Made by a program: the position numbers and the translations under genes. Below are positions 28,648 to 37,500 of a DNA stretch of 64,000 nt, one piece after another (positions within the stretch are counted from its first letter, which is position 1; each line of letters opens with the position of its first letter). The DNA comes from Nostoc paludosum FACHB-159 (lineage in GTDB: Bacteria; Cyanobacteriota; Cyanobacteriia; Cyanobacteriales; Nostocaceae): NCBI RefSeq assembly GCF_014698835.1, contig NZ_JACJTU010000011.1, positions 144,921 through 208,920 on the forward strand, in the 5' to 3' direction. The notes beneath the pieces are model-generated. The model was not told where the DNA came from and made no database searches. It saw nothing but the letters and a program-made list of their open reading frames with translations.

Positions 28648-30999
28648 ATGGCAGAAGAATCTACATCTACCTTAACCAAAAACTCTGTCTCTGCTGCCAA
28701 CAGATTACCCAGTAAACCGACGAAAGTTACATCTACAGCAGCGGCACGACAGTCTAGGTGGATAGTTCGCTTAGGTCATGTACTGGCTGGGACTTGGGCA
28801 ATAGGCGCAGCATTACTAACTGCTTCTGGTTGGGATTTAGTTCAATTGATGGAGAATCAGGTACTTTCTCACTTTTTTCAAGTACGCGGGTCGATTGTTC
28901 CTCCAGAAGACATCGTAATTTTAGCAATAGACGATCAGTCAATATCAGTTCCAGAACAGTACTATAAAACAGATCCGCAACAGTATGCCTACCTAGAAAC
29001 ACTGAAATCCTTTCCTTATAAACGTGCTGCTTATGCCCAGGTAATTCAAAAATTAATGAAAGCAGGTGTTCGTTCTGTAGGGTTAGGTCTTGTTTTTGAT
29101 ACACCGAGTAGTTATGGGCCTAATGACGATCGCCAACTGCAAGCAGCACTGAAAAAATATGGTAGCAAAGTTGCTTTAGCAGCCCTCTACGAAAATTTCG
29201 AGACGCACCAAGGGTCGTTTACCCAACTGACACCGCCACAACAGATGTTTCACACAGGGTCAGTGTCCATTGGTTCAGTTAATTTCCCTGTGGAGGTAGA
29301 TGGTAAAGTTCATCGATTGGCTAGTGAATTTCCCAAATTATTAGATGAAGAAAATTTATTTACAAATAAGCTACCTTCCTTTGATGAAGCAGTGCTGAGG
29401 GCAGCACAAATAAATTATCCGCGACCAAAAGGCGATCGCATTTATTTTTGGGGGCCTGCGGGAACATTTGAACAAATACCCTTTTGGCACGTACTCGATC
29501 CAGAAAATTGGAACACTTATTTGCAGCAGGGAAAAGTATTTAAAAATAAGATTGTTTTGATTGGTTCAACAGATAAGTTAAACAATGATTATTATCCAGT
29601 AGCAGCTAGTAAGAGTCCCGAACCGATGTCGGGGGTAGAAATTCACGCCAATGCGATCGCAACTTTAATGACAGGTAAAGCTATCAACGAAGAAATTCAA
29701 ACTCCGCCATTACGTGGTTTGTTTGTGTTAGTTTTAGTAGGCACTTCAGCATTAATTATCAGTAGAAATAAGCATAGTCTGAATCGATTTCTCTATAGTC
29801 TAGTTTTATCTGGTACTTGGCTAGGAATTAGCTATGGGTTATTTGTCCACGATGGGTTGATTTTCCCTACTAGCGTACCAATGGTGGCGATCGCTTTTTG
29901 CGGACTGAGTTACCTGGGAACCTCAGTGGTTAGAGAAAACATTAGAAAACGCCAATTAGTAGACATATTTCAGAAATATAAAACTTCTCCCGTTGTTCAA
30001 GAAATTATCAGCCAACAAGACGACCTGCAAGACCTAATTGAACAACGAGATTTAGCTTTATCAGGTAAAATGTTGGCTCTACGCTACAGAATTGTGAAAG
30101 TTCTTGGTGCAGGGGGATTTAGTGAAACTTACATTGCTGAAGATACCCAACGTCCTGGTAACCCGCGATGTGTTGTCAAGCAACTAAAACCAAGCAACAC
30201 CAAACCAGGAGGATTGCAACTTGCCAGACGTTTATTTAATTCCGAAGCACAAACACTAGAAAAATTGGGAACTCATCCTCAAATTCCCCAACTTTTGGCG
30301 TATTTTGAAGAAGATGAAGAATTTTATTTAGTACAAGAATACATACTTGGTCATCCTCTGGGCCACGAATTGCCACCAGGCAGAGCAATTGAAGAAATAG
30401 CAGTCATCAAAATCATCAAAGACTTATTGCAAACATTAACATTTGTTCATGAAAACAACGTGATTCACCGGGATATTAAACCTAGCAATATCATCCGGCG
30501 ACACTCAGACGGAAAACTCGTACTAATTGACTTTGGCGCAGTTAAAGAAGTCGCCGCCACACAGCTAGAGACTCAAGAGCAAACTGCCTTCACCATCGGT
30601 ATTGGGACTCAAGGTTACGCACCAACCGAGCAATGTTTCGGCCGTCCACAATACAGTAGTGATATCTATGCAGTGGGTATGCTTGGGATTAAAGCCTTGA
30701 CTGGTATCACACCGCGCGAGTTAGAGAGAGATGCCCAAGGACAGGTAAAATGGAGCGATCGAGTGCACGTGAGTCAGCCTTTAGCTCAAATTCTCAATAA
30801 AATGGTGCAGGATGACTTCAGAGAGCGATATCAGTCTGCATTGGAGGCTCTGAGAGCTATCGAAGTTATTGCTTCTGGCGATTTGCTCAATCCCCAAAGC
30901 GGATACCCCATGCTACAACATGACTCATCGATGAGTACTTTAGACGAATTAAACGTTACTACAAAATCTTACCCAGCAAGCTCGTCAGAAACAACTTGA
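28648..30999 (+). CDS. CHASE2-domain serine/threonine protein kinase
   Basis: This 783-residue membrane kinase has one N-terminal membrane helix (about 41-62, HVLAGTWAIGAALLTASGW) followed by an extracytoplasmic CHASE2 sensor (about 75-345: VRGSIVPPEDIVILAIDD..., NKIVLIGSTDKLNNDYYPV). Two to three further helices follow (about 355-425). A Hanks-type kinase fills about 475-745. Key residues are the glycine loop LGAGGFSETYIAED, VVKQLKP lysine, HRDIKPSN (H607, D609) and DFGAVKEV. It is an intact active kinase of the cyanobacterial SPK class, sensing an unknown periplasmic signal. It converges on gor across a hairpin. Confidence 0.93.
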   Translation: MAEESTSTLTKNSVSAANRLPSKPTKVTSTAAARQSRWIVRLGHVLAGTWAIGAALLTASGWDLVQLMENQVLSHFFQVRGSIVPPEDIVILAIDDQSISVPEQYYKTDPQQYAYLETLKSFPYKRAAYAQVIQKLMKAGVRSVGLGLVFDTPSSYGPNDDRQLQAALKKYGSKVALAALYENFETHQGSFTQLTPPQQMFHTGSVSIGSVNFPVEVDGKVHRLASEFPKLLDEENLFTNKLPSFDEAVLRAAQINYPRPKGDRIYFWGPAGTFEQIPFWHVLDPENWNTYLQQGKVFKNKIVLIGSTDKLNNDYYPVAASKSPEPMSGVEIHANAIATLMTGKAINEEIQTPPLRGLFVLVLVGTSALIISRNKHSLNRFLYSLVLSGTWLGISYGLFVHDGLIFPTSVPMVAIAFCGLSYLGTSVVRENIRKRQLVDIFQKYKTSPVVQEIISQQDDLQDLIEQRDLALSGKMLALRYRIVKVLGAGGFSETYIAEDTQRPGNPRCVVKQLKPSNTKPGGLQLARRLFNSEAQTLEKLGTHPQIPQLLAYFEEDEEFYLVQEYILGHPLGHELPPGRAIEEIAVIKIIKDLLQTLTFVHENNVIHRDIKPSNIIRRHSDGKLVLIDFGAVKEVAATQLETQEQTAFTIGIGTQGYAPTEQCFGRPQYSSDIYAVGMLGIKALTGITPRELERDAQGQVKWSDRVHVSQPLAQILNKMVQDDFRERYQSALEALRAIEVIASGDLLNPQSGYPMLQHDSSMSTLDELNVTTKSYPASSSETT

Positions 31000-31004
31000 A
31001 GGAA

Positions 31005-31098
31005 TTTTAGATTTTAGATTTTAGATTGAAAGATAAACGTAGGTTGCGCGATCGCAAGATTCTGTCGGTTAACAAGTCAAACCCAACCTACGTAATTT
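31005..31098. terminator. ATTTTAG repeats and inverted repeat between convergent genes
   Basis: Three ATTTTAG heptamers (about 31006-31026) are followed by the inverted repeat ACGTAGGTTG (31037-31046) and CAACCTACGT (31084-31093), ending in AATTTTA. It is the likely shared terminator of the CHASE2 kinase and gor, and it is also a dispersed-repeat type seen in Nostocales. Confidence 0.6.
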
Positions 31099-31118
31099 TA
31101 CTCAATTTTACATCGATT

Positions 31119-32465
31119 TTAATTTAACGAAAAGAATTCTTCTCCTGCCGTGGGATGAATGCCTATTGTTTCATCTAGATCCTGCTTAGTAATGCCTTTG
31201 CGAATTGCAACACCAAGACTTTGAATGATATCTGCTGCATTTTCACCCACCATATGAGCGCCCAAAACTTCCTCAGAATCACCATTTACTACTAACTTGA
31301 TGCTTGCCTGCTTATCTTTTTCAGTTAGCTGATAGAACAGTGGTTGAAATTCACTGTAGTAGCATTTTACAGACTCACCAAATTTTTCCCGTGCCTTGGC
31401 CTCAGTCATGCCCACACTAGCCGCTTCTGGACGACAAAAAACAGCAGAGGGAACATAATCATAATTTAGTTTTTGTGGCTTGTTGCCAAAAACTGTATTG
31501 GCAAAGGCAATACCTTCTGCCTTAGCCACAGGAGACAATTGGATGCGGCTGGTACAGTCACCGACAGCAAAGATATTTTCTTGGTTGGTGCGGCTTTCTT
31601 CATCTACTTTGATTGCACCATGTTCGCCAAGTTCAACATGGGCATTTTCCAAACCTAAATTTTTAGTATTTGGGGTGTAACCTGCGGCAACTAGAATAGT
31701 ATCTGCTGCGACTATTTCTCGGCTTTGACTATTAATAGTTAACAACAAACACTCTTCTGAATATTTGATTTTTTGAACGGTAGTGTTAGTGAATAACTTA
31801 ATTGGGCGTTTACTCAAAGCTTGTTGCACATTAGAGCGAATGTCATCATCAAACCCCGATAAAATCATCTTCTCTTTTTCAATTAGCGTCACCTGACAGC
31901 CAAAAGCGTGCATCATGCTGGCAAATTCTACACCAATGTAGCCACCGCCAATGATTGCCAAACGTTTCGGCAGATAGGGCAGCTGAAACATTTCGCGGGA
32001 TGTGATGGCGTATTCTATACCTGGAATATTGGGTTTAAGGGGTTGGCCACCCACAGCAATTAAAATTTTGTCTGCTGTAACTTTGCGTTCGCCAACACTG
32101 ATAGTATGGGCATCGATAAAACTGGCACGTTCAGGAATTATTTCAATTCCAGCTTTCTGCAATTGCTGAAAATAGGATTCGTTAATGCTGTCAACATGCT
32201 TGTATACAGATTTAATAAATAATGTCCAGTCAAAGTATGTTGGACAATCACTCCACCCATAACTGTATGCCATTTTATTGTGCAGCGCGAAGTCAGCAGC
32301 ACAAACAATCAGTTTTTTAGGAACGCAGCCACGATTTACACAAGTTCCACCAAGGGCTTCGCGTTCGGCAATGGCAACACGCACGCCGTAACTAGCTGCT
32401 TTTTTAGCTGCTGCCAATCCCCCAGGCCCAGCACCAATGACAAACAAATCATAATCAAATGTCAT
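31119..32465 (-). CDS. gor: Glutathione reductase
   Basis: This FAD- and NADPH-dependent enzyme reduces oxidised glutathione in the cytoplasm. The 448-residue protein has FAD site GAGPGGLAAAKKAA (11-24), redox disulfide C42/C47 in GGTCVNRGCVPKK, NAD(P)H loop IIGGGYIGVEFA, second FAD motif IFAVGDCT and the C-terminal active-site histidine in IGIHPTAGEEF. The LSPVAKAEGIAFAN and HMVGENAADIIQ blocks favour glutathione reductase over dihydrolipoamide dehydrogenase or mercuric reductase. Length is as expected. Confidence 0.93.
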   Translation of the reverse strand: MTFDYDLFVIGAGPGGLAAAKKAASYGVRVAIAEREALGGTCVNRGCVPKKLIVCAADFALHNKMAYSYGWSDCPTYFDWTLFIKSVYKHVDSINESYFQQLQKAGIEIIPERASFIDAHTISVGERKVTADKILIAVGGQPLKPNIPGIEYAITSREMFQLPYLPKRLAIIGGGYIGVEFASMMHAFGCQVTLIEKEKMILSGFDDDIRSNVQQALSKRPIKLFTNTTVQKIKYSEECLLLTINSQSREIVAADTILVAAGYTPNTKNLGLENAHVELGEHGAIKVDEESRTNQENIFAVGDCTSRIQLSPVAKAEGIAFANTVFGNKPQKLNYDYVPSAVFCRPEAASVGMTEAKAREKFGESVKCYYSEFQPLFYQLTEKDKQASIKLVVNGDSEEVLGAHMVGENAADIIQSLGVAIRKGITKQDLDETIGIHPTAGEEFFSLN

Positions 32466-32964
32466 AAAAATCTGTTCCTTTTCAACTTTTTGGAAAGCAG
32501 AGCTATTTAATCCCTTATAGTTATTCAGACAAAACTTGATCTACTGTCTTTGGGTGGACAAATCGATACTGAAACACGCTAATATGTAGCAGATTGCCGC
32601 TTGAACTGCAATTACTACAAAAATAACAGCGATCGCCCCATTATTGCTAAGTTACATGACATTTTGTTGTGGAACAGACAACATACTCATTCTACAAGAG
32701 GTCGATGTTGGCGATCGCTTTTCCCTGGGCGTAGTCTATCCCCTCCACAATAAATAACAGCCTCATCTTCAGAATGATTTTCAAAAAATGCTATTTATTA
32801 CTCAAATTACGCATAACCCATTCTGGCTAAAACTTGCTAATTCTTAATAAAGATTTTTGTATCGTAGCAATAAGTATATATTTATACAGCTAAGGCATGA
32901 TAAAGGCGATCGCTTAATCTTAGAAAGAAGAATGCGATCGCATTCTTAGGCAACGACTTTTACC
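32466..32964. other. 499-bp intergenic region
   Basis: It holds several HIP1 octamers or half-sites (near 32630, 32710, 32910 and 32938) but no coding frame, hairpin-T-run or repeat array that I can name. The gor promoter should lie in its left part. Confidence 0.5.
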
Positions 32965-33231
32965 TTATTCCGGAATTTGTATTGGGTTGAGGCTGTAAAC
33001 TCGCCATTTATTTTTTCCAAGATGTAAAAAAACCAAAATTGAGGAACGCCAAGGATGGGGTCTACTCCTGATTTTGTACAACTCTTTGCGTGAAATGCCG
33101 AAGTGATGTTCCAGGCGATCGGTTGACCATTCATAGCTTTCAACTATTGGAAAAGCTGGCTGCCAACCGTGCAAAGTTTTTTTAAGTAACTCAAGTTGAA
33201 TTGCTTCTTGCTGTAAGTTATTGTGACTCAT
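32965..33231 (-). CDS. Small hypothetical protein, possible helix-turn-helix
   Basis: An 88-residue frame from the ATG at 33231 reads MSHNNLQQEAIQLELLKKTL. The middle part (TDRLEHHFGISRKELYKIRSR) has the spacing of a helix-turn-helix, followed by a possible wing (ILVFLHLGKNKWRVYSL). It diverges from the XRE-STAND gene, with candidate operator repeats between them, so it could be a regulator of that gene. I recognise no family. Codon use looks plausible, but the call is tentative. Confidence 0.5.
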   Translation of the reverse strand: MSHNNLQQEAIQLELLKKTLHGWQPAFPIVESYEWSTDRLEHHFGISRKELYKIRSRPHPWRSSILVFLHLGKNKWRVYSLNPIQIPE

Positions 33232-33311
33232 ATCAAATTTTCGTTGAACTTATGGATTTACTTGGTATTAACTAGTTTTGTTTGTCTTCTAAAATTTGAA
33301 TAGTTGTAGTT

Positions 33312-33342
33312 GTGCAACTAGTTGAACGTGCAACCGTTGAAT
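33312..33342. promoter_or_regulatory. Tandem operator-like repeat upstream of the XRE-STAND gene
   Basis: Two head-to-tail copies, GTGCAACTAGTTGAAC (33312-33327) and GTGCAACCGTTGAAT (33328-33342), each contain a palindrome (CAACTAGTTG perfect, CAACCGTTG imperfect). They lie 28-58 bp before the preferred start at 33370. They could be binding sites of the encoded XRE domain or of the divergent small protein. Confidence 0.55.
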
Positions 33343-33369
33343 AAGGTTAGACATAGAGGTTTATCCCCA

Positions 33370-35346
33370 GTGGCAAGAGCTAAAAAGAATAAGGAAGCTG
33401 GAGAGGCGTTTAAAAAATTACTCAAAGAAAAAAACTTTACCCAATACAAACTTGAGCAAGTAACTGGTCTGGATAAAAGCGTCATTAGCAAGATAGCAAC
33501 TGGACAAACTGCTAATCCTACACCAACCACACTTCAAAAAATAGCAGCTGCCTTGGGGGTTGAACTGGGTGAACTAACAAGAATCTTTGCTCAATCAGCT
33601 GTGCAATCTCAGCCTCAAGAGTCAGTTTCTAAGGTATCAATATCCAACAACTCTGATTTTGTGGGTCGTGAGCAAGCGATCGCACACCTCGATAAACTAG
33701 TTAATGAAGGCGCAAAAGTTATCCTAATTCACGCAGAGGGAGGTATAGGTAAAACAACTTTGGCTACAAAATGGTTTGAGCTTCAAGGTTTAGAATGTCT
33801 TGAATTGCGTGTAGGAAGTACACCTCAAAATTTAAACTCAATAGAAGATTGGGTAAGGTTCAAGCTCAGATATTATTTTAAGGAAAATCCAGAACAAAAT
33901 TTCATGATTATGCTGGAGCAGTTGAAAACCCAGCTTCAGATGAAAAAAATTGGTGTATTGATTAATAACCTTGAAACTGCTTTAATAAATGGCGAGTTCA
34001 TAGAACTCCAGCACAGCTATTATATAGAATTATTAAATGTACTAGCGCATTATAGTGTACATTCAGTCACACTTATTACAAGCCGGGAGCTAATTTATGA
34101 ACCTTTACTAGTAAGTAATCCTAATTTCAAAAATTATCGTTTGGAAAGTTTATTAGAAGAAGCATGGAAACATTATTTTGAGAGTATAAAAATTCAAATA
34201 GATTCTGATGCTCTCCGTGAAATGCATCGAGCTTATGGAGGAAATGCTGAGGTTATGTATATCCTAAGTGGTGATATCGCTACAACTTCACAAGGATCTT
34301 TAAAAAATTATTGGCAGGAGCATCAGGATGATTTATTGAGGCATCCGACTTTAGAAAAACTCGTACAGCGACAATTTAATAAACTAAAGAATGATAATTT
34401 ACAAGCTTATCAACTATTGTGTCGTCTGGCTTGTTATCCTAATCAGGATATTATGCTCCCAAAAGTATGGCTATTTTGCTTGCTGTGGGATGTACCAAAA
34501 AATCGCCAGCAGAGAATTATTAATGAGTTATGCGATCGCTCTTTAATAAAAGATTATAATGAGGAATATTACCTGCATCCAGTTATTCGTCAAGCATTGG
34601 TAGAAAAATTCAGCACAATTGATAATAGGAATAACACTCAACTAGTTTTAATTAAACAAAAAATTGATGAAGTTTTAGAATCACAACAGCAATTACAGTC
34701 ATTTCTTATATGGGTACAACAAAAATCAATTTCGGTTAATTGTAATTTCACTCAACCAAGTATTAAAGCGTTTTATTTTTATTTAGCGCTCCGGCTTAAT
34801 CATACAATTGATCATTTATGCCCTAATCCAGTTGTAGCTTTCTTTGAAGATGATTTTAATCCGCAAATAGCTTTTGCTTTAGGTTTAGAATTAACAATAA
34901 ATGACAAATATTATAATGAAGTTTATCTTGATATTGAATTAGCCTATGCTTTTGCTGATGCTCCCAAAAAGGCTGATATTAAACAATATAACCTTGAACC
35001 AGACTTAGTACATTTACTTCAAACCTTGGAGAATAAGATTCTGGACTACAGTACTTCCATGTCTTTCTTGTATGGTGGAGGATATGAAAACTCTTGGCAA
35101 GATGATTGGTCAAATGAAGTAAAGGATTTAGCAGGAAAACTAAGATTAATGTTAATTAAATATCGCAATATTGGGCATGACTGGAAGTTTACAAAGAGGC
35201 AATGGTACTTAATTCAACAGTATTACAATGCTAATAAATTACTTGTGGATTGCCTCAATCAAGCTTCTGATAAAGTCCGATCGCACATCGAAGACACTCT
35301 ACTCTTACCCATCGCTGAAATAGAAAAACGACCATTTAAAAATTAA
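33370..35346 (+). CDS. XRE helix-turn-helix fused to a STAND ATPase with a NACHT-type C-terminal helical domain
   Basis: I prefer the GTG at 33370 (AGAGG about 11 nt upstream) over the TTG at 33322, which lies inside the operator-like repeat; this gives 658 residues. Residues 10-75 form an XRE helix-turn-helix (FTQYKLEQVTGLDKSVISKIATG). The ATPase follows with FVGREQAI, Walker A EGGIGKTT (about 123-130) and a Walker B-like strand GVLINNLE, where the usual aspartate is asparagine (about N199). LITSRE and the YGGNAEVMYILSG/HPVIRQAL winged-helix region come next. The C-terminal third (SWQDDWSNEV...KRQWYLIQQYYNANKLLVDCL) resembles the helical domain closing many cyanobacterial conflict-system NACHT proteins. 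Ligand unknown. Confidence 0.85.
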   Translation: MARAKKNKEAGEAFKKLLKEKNFTQYKLEQVTGLDKSVISKIATGQTANPTPTTLQKIAAALGVELGELTRIFAQSAVQSQPQESVSKVSISNNSDFVGREQAIAHLDKLVNEGAKVILIHAEGGIGKTTLATKWFELQGLECLELRVGSTPQNLNSIEDWVRFKLRYYFKENPEQNFMIMLEQLKTQLQMKKIGVLINNLETALINGEFIELQHSYYIELLNVLAHYSVHSVTLITSRELIYEPLLVSNPNFKNYRLESLLEEAWKHYFESIKIQIDSDALREMHRAYGGNAEVMYILSGDIATTSQGSLKNYWQEHQDDLLRHPTLEKLVQRQFNKLKNDNLQAYQLLCRLACYPNQDIMLPKVWLFCLLWDVPKNRQQRIINELCDRSLIKDYNEEYYLHPVIRQALVEKFSTIDNRNNTQLVLIKQKIDEVLESQQQLQSFLIWVQQKSISVNCNFTQPSIKAFYFYLALRLNHTIDHLCPNPVVAFFEDDFNPQIAFALGLELTINDKYYNEVYLDIELAYAFADAPKKADIKQYNLEPDLVHLLQTLENKILDYSTSMSFLYGGGYENSWQDDWSNEVKDLAGKLRLMLIKYRNIGHDWKFTKRQWYLIQQYYNANKLLVDCLNQASDKVRSHIEDTLLLPIAEIEKRPFKN

Positions 35347-35386
35347 ATCGCTTTCTTCTTTGCGCCTCTGCGCCTTTGCGTGAGAT

Positions 35387-35500
35387 AAAAAAGGCGGGTG
35401 CGGGAATTGAACCCGCTAATCCCCAAAATGGTGGAGATGTAACCGATAACCCTCAATTCATCGTCCCCGAAAGGCAAGTTGCGAACAAGGGTAACCCGCC
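35387..35500 (-). ncRNA. Y RNA-like tRNA-mimic RNA 1, downstream of rsr, ending in a U-tract
   Basis: On the minus strand a 7-bp acceptor-like stem (GGCGGGT / ACCCGCC) encloses a T arm (GCGGG-TTCAATT-CCCGC), a small hairpin (ATCTCC / GGGGAT) and a Y-type core. The core has CCCTTGTTC, CTTGCC, a UUCG-type loop and GACGATGAATTGAGGGTTATCG-like sequence. It lacks the D arm of the other four. The UUCG loop replaces the GNRA loops seen in RNAs 2-4 and in the rsr leader. The acceptor stem is followed by six U residues, so it doubles as a terminator for the rsr operon. Its start is 45 bp after the rsr stop. Confidence 0.8.
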
Positions 35501-35544
35501 ATGAAGTAAGGAGGATAAAGGAAAACTTTATCCTCCATAAATCT

Positions 35545-37146
35545 CTACAACTCACCCGTAGCCAGCATTTGGATAATGCGAGGCGTACCCGGATCGAATC
35601 CCGCTAAATCCCAAGACAAGGAATCTTGAGGATCTACCAAGGTAATCTGGTAAGGCGTCAAGGTGACATACACCGCCTTAGCCTCAGGATTTACCTTTTT
35701 GCGGTACTCCTTCAGTGCTTGACTTGGATGCTTATACCCAGCCCAGCTTTCTGAGTCAGTCCAAAAGCAGACAACATCTGCTTTGAACTTATTCTTAATC
35801 ATCCAGTCGTAAGCCACAGAGGCATCTGTTCCGCCGAAGTTTTGATTCCTAGCTTTGGCTACAGCAGAACTAAAACTATCTTTGGCAGTGATATCCAATT
35901 CTCGGAATTCCGTAGCAAAACCGCGAATCATATAGTTTTTCTCTGCTTTTGCTGTTACTAGTGCCATTGTGGTGGCAATTTCACAACAACTCAGCCCCAT
36001 ATCTGCAACCAAGCTACCCATAGAACCAGAAACGTCTACAGCGTGCATGAAAACTTTACCTGTGGGTTGCACAACATCAAAAGACAGTTCAACCGCCTTT
36101 TCTAAAATGTCCACAATCGGAGAAACTGGGTTCCAAGTCTTCTGGCTGCGTCCTAATCTACCACCAGATTGATATGTTTTGAGTGCTTTCAAAACATCAA
36201 TCGGATGAATGCGACCTCTACGCAGATGTTCTTTGTTGTTGAGAACTGCTTCCACTCGCTGCAAGTTGGCAGTTTCGTCAGTTCGCAACACACCCAATTC
36301 AGTCAAAGAACCCAGGTTACGCAGCATTGCACCTATTGGCATTTCCTGAAATAATAACTGCCAAGCAGCTTTGTCCATTTTGCCGACGGGTGCAGCCATT
36401 TCGTGGGTTAAGCGTCCTTGCAAAATAGCTTCATGGGTTTCGGTAGGGTTGCGTTTCAGCCACTCATACCACCAAATCTGCGCCAATGCTTCTGAGGGAA
36501 TGTCTGCTGGCAATTCTTCCCAGCCTCTAACTACCCACTCAAATAGTTGACGGTGATTTTCTGTAGGCGGTTTGACATGGAACAACCGCAATGCATCTCT
36601 GTGGGTAAAGCCTTGACGCTGTTGATATTTCAACAGTTGATAAGCTAAGCCTTTGACATCTTCCCGTGAGAGCCAAGTTTTACCAGCTTCTCGCACGACT
36701 TTGCCAAATCCCCGCAGAGATTTGGTGTAGTTCAGCCATTCGTAGAAATGGCTACCTGTGCGGACAACTTGGGGGAAAATTTCACCAAACGCTTGTTTTG
36801 CTTCTGGTGCTTCACCCATTGACAGCAAAACTAAAGCCAAGATAGGCGCACTGTTATTGATGGCGCGTCCATCGCTGGCATAGAGAATTTCTTCTGCCAC
36901 ACGGCTGGGATTTTCAGCAACAGCTTGTCTGACAACTGCTACAAAATCTTCAGTTAATTCTTGTTTGCCAGCATAGTAAGTGCTTTTTGCTGTGCCAACC
37001 AAAAGACAACGGCGCAGCATTTTCCAAATACCAGCATCAAACATCCAACCACCGGAACGTCCTTGAATCATCTCGGCTTCCCGTCCGGGGATAGGCTGAT
37101 TTTGTGGTGTAGTTGTTTTCTTTTTAGTGAAGAAGTTGTAATTCAT
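35545..37146 (-). CDS. rsr: Rsr, bacterial Ro60 orthologue (TROVE + vWA domains)
   Basis: Ro proteins are ring-shaped RNA-binding proteins that hold Y RNAs and misfolded non-coding RNAs; in bacteria they work with exonucleases in RNA decay and stress recovery. The 533-residue protein has an N-terminal TROVE HEAT-like ring (about 25-350; RSGGWMFDAGIWKMLRR, HRDALRLFHVKPPTENHRQL). A C-terminal vWA domain follows with the MIDAS motif DVSGSMGS (D371), GGTDASV and VVCFWTDSES. Length is typical. RNA 2 ends 37 bp before its ATG and RNA 1 begins 45 bp after its stop, all on one strand. No RtcB ligase or PNPase gene is adjacent. Confidence 0.95.
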   Translation of the reverse strand: MNYNFFTKKKTTTPQNQPIPGREAEMIQGRSGGWMFDAGIWKMLRRCLLVGTAKSTYYAGKQELTEDFVAVVRQAVAENPSRVAEEILYASDGRAINNSAPILALVLLSMGEAPEAKQAFGEIFPQVVRTGSHFYEWLNYTKSLRGFGKVVREAGKTWLSREDVKGLAYQLLKYQQRQGFTHRDALRLFHVKPPTENHRQLFEWVVRGWEELPADIPSEALAQIWWYEWLKRNPTETHEAILQGRLTHEMAAPVGKMDKAAWQLLFQEMPIGAMLRNLGSLTELGVLRTDETANLQRVEAVLNNKEHLRRGRIHPIDVLKALKTYQSGGRLGRSQKTWNPVSPIVDILEKAVELSFDVVQPTGKVFMHAVDVSGSMGSLVADMGLSCCEIATTMALVTAKAEKNYMIRGFATEFRELDITAKDSFSSAVAKARNQNFGGTDASVAYDWMIKNKFKADVVCFWTDSESWAGYKHPSQALKEYRKKVNPEAKAVYVTLTPYQITLVDPQDSLSWDLAGFDPGTPRIIQMLATGEL

Positions 37147-37157
37147 CGCTTCATCTC

Positions 37158-37180
37158 CCGGCCTTTGCAGGCAAAAATGA
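37158..37180 (-). promoter_or_regulatory. Y RNA-core hairpin in the rsr leader, overlapping the ribosome binding site
   Basis: The minus strand reads TTTTTGCCTGCAAAGGCCGG and then GAG-ATGAAGCG before the rsr ATG at 37146. The hairpin GCCT-GCAA-AGGC (37161-37172), with flanking U-run and CCG, is the same core as in Y RNAs 3 and 4 upstream. The GGGAG that follows is the likely Shine-Dalgarno. If Rsr binds this mimic of its RNA target it could block translation. That is inference; the sequence match is direct. Confidence 0.65.
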
Positions 37181-37183
37181 AAG

Positions 37184-37311
37184 GTGGCAGGGCAAGATTT
37201 GAACTTGCGACATCCGGCTTAAAATGCGATAACCCTAATTCTTCGGCCTTTTCAGGCAAGGGTTGAACAAGGATGTTTTTCGGCGCTCTACCAAACTGAG
37301 CTACCTGCCAC
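37184..37311 (-). ncRNA. Y RNA-like tRNA-mimic RNA 2
   Basis: This 128-nt RNA has a perfect 8-bp acceptor stem GTGGCAGG / CCTGCCAC, linker TA, D arm GCTC-AGTTTGGTA-GAGC and T arm GCAAG-TTCAAAT-CTTGC. In place of an anticodon arm there is an ACATCC / GGATGT stem leading to the core CTTGCC-TGAAAA-GGCCGAAG and then AATTAGGGTTATCG. GGC-C-GAAG pairing with CTT-GCC leaves one bulged C, as in the Ro-binding helix of animal Y RNAs (GGUCCGAAG / CUUGACC). No CCA is encoded. It ends 37 bp before the rsr start, so it is probably cut from the rsr transcript. Confidence 0.87.
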
Positions 37312-37370
37312 ATGGAAATTTTGGATTTTGGATTTTAGATTTTAAATTCAATCTAAAATCTAAAATTATT

Positions 37371-37497
37371 TGGTGTAGCGGAGCAGGATTTGAACCTGCG
37401 ACCTCTCGAACCCAATCGATAACCCTAATTCGTCGGCCTTTGCAGGCAAGGGGTGAACAAGGATGTTTTAGCGCTCTGCCACTGAGCTACCCGCCAC
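37371..37497 (-). ncRNA. Y RNA-like tRNA-mimic RNA 3 (encodes CCA)
   Basis: This 127-nt RNA has an 8-bp acceptor stem GTGGCGGG / TCCGCTAC (with G-U pairs), linker TA, D arm GCTC-AGTGGCA-GAGC, T arm GCAGG-TTCAAAT-CCTGC and a genome-encoded 3' ACCA. The insert replacing the anticodon arm holds ACATCCTTGTTC, then CCTTGCCTGCAAAGGCCGAC with a GNRA (GCAA) loop, then GAATTAGGGTTATCG. T-stem and acceptor bases covary with those of RNAs 2 and 4, which supports a conserved fold. Confidence 0.87.
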
Positions 37498-37500
37498 ATA

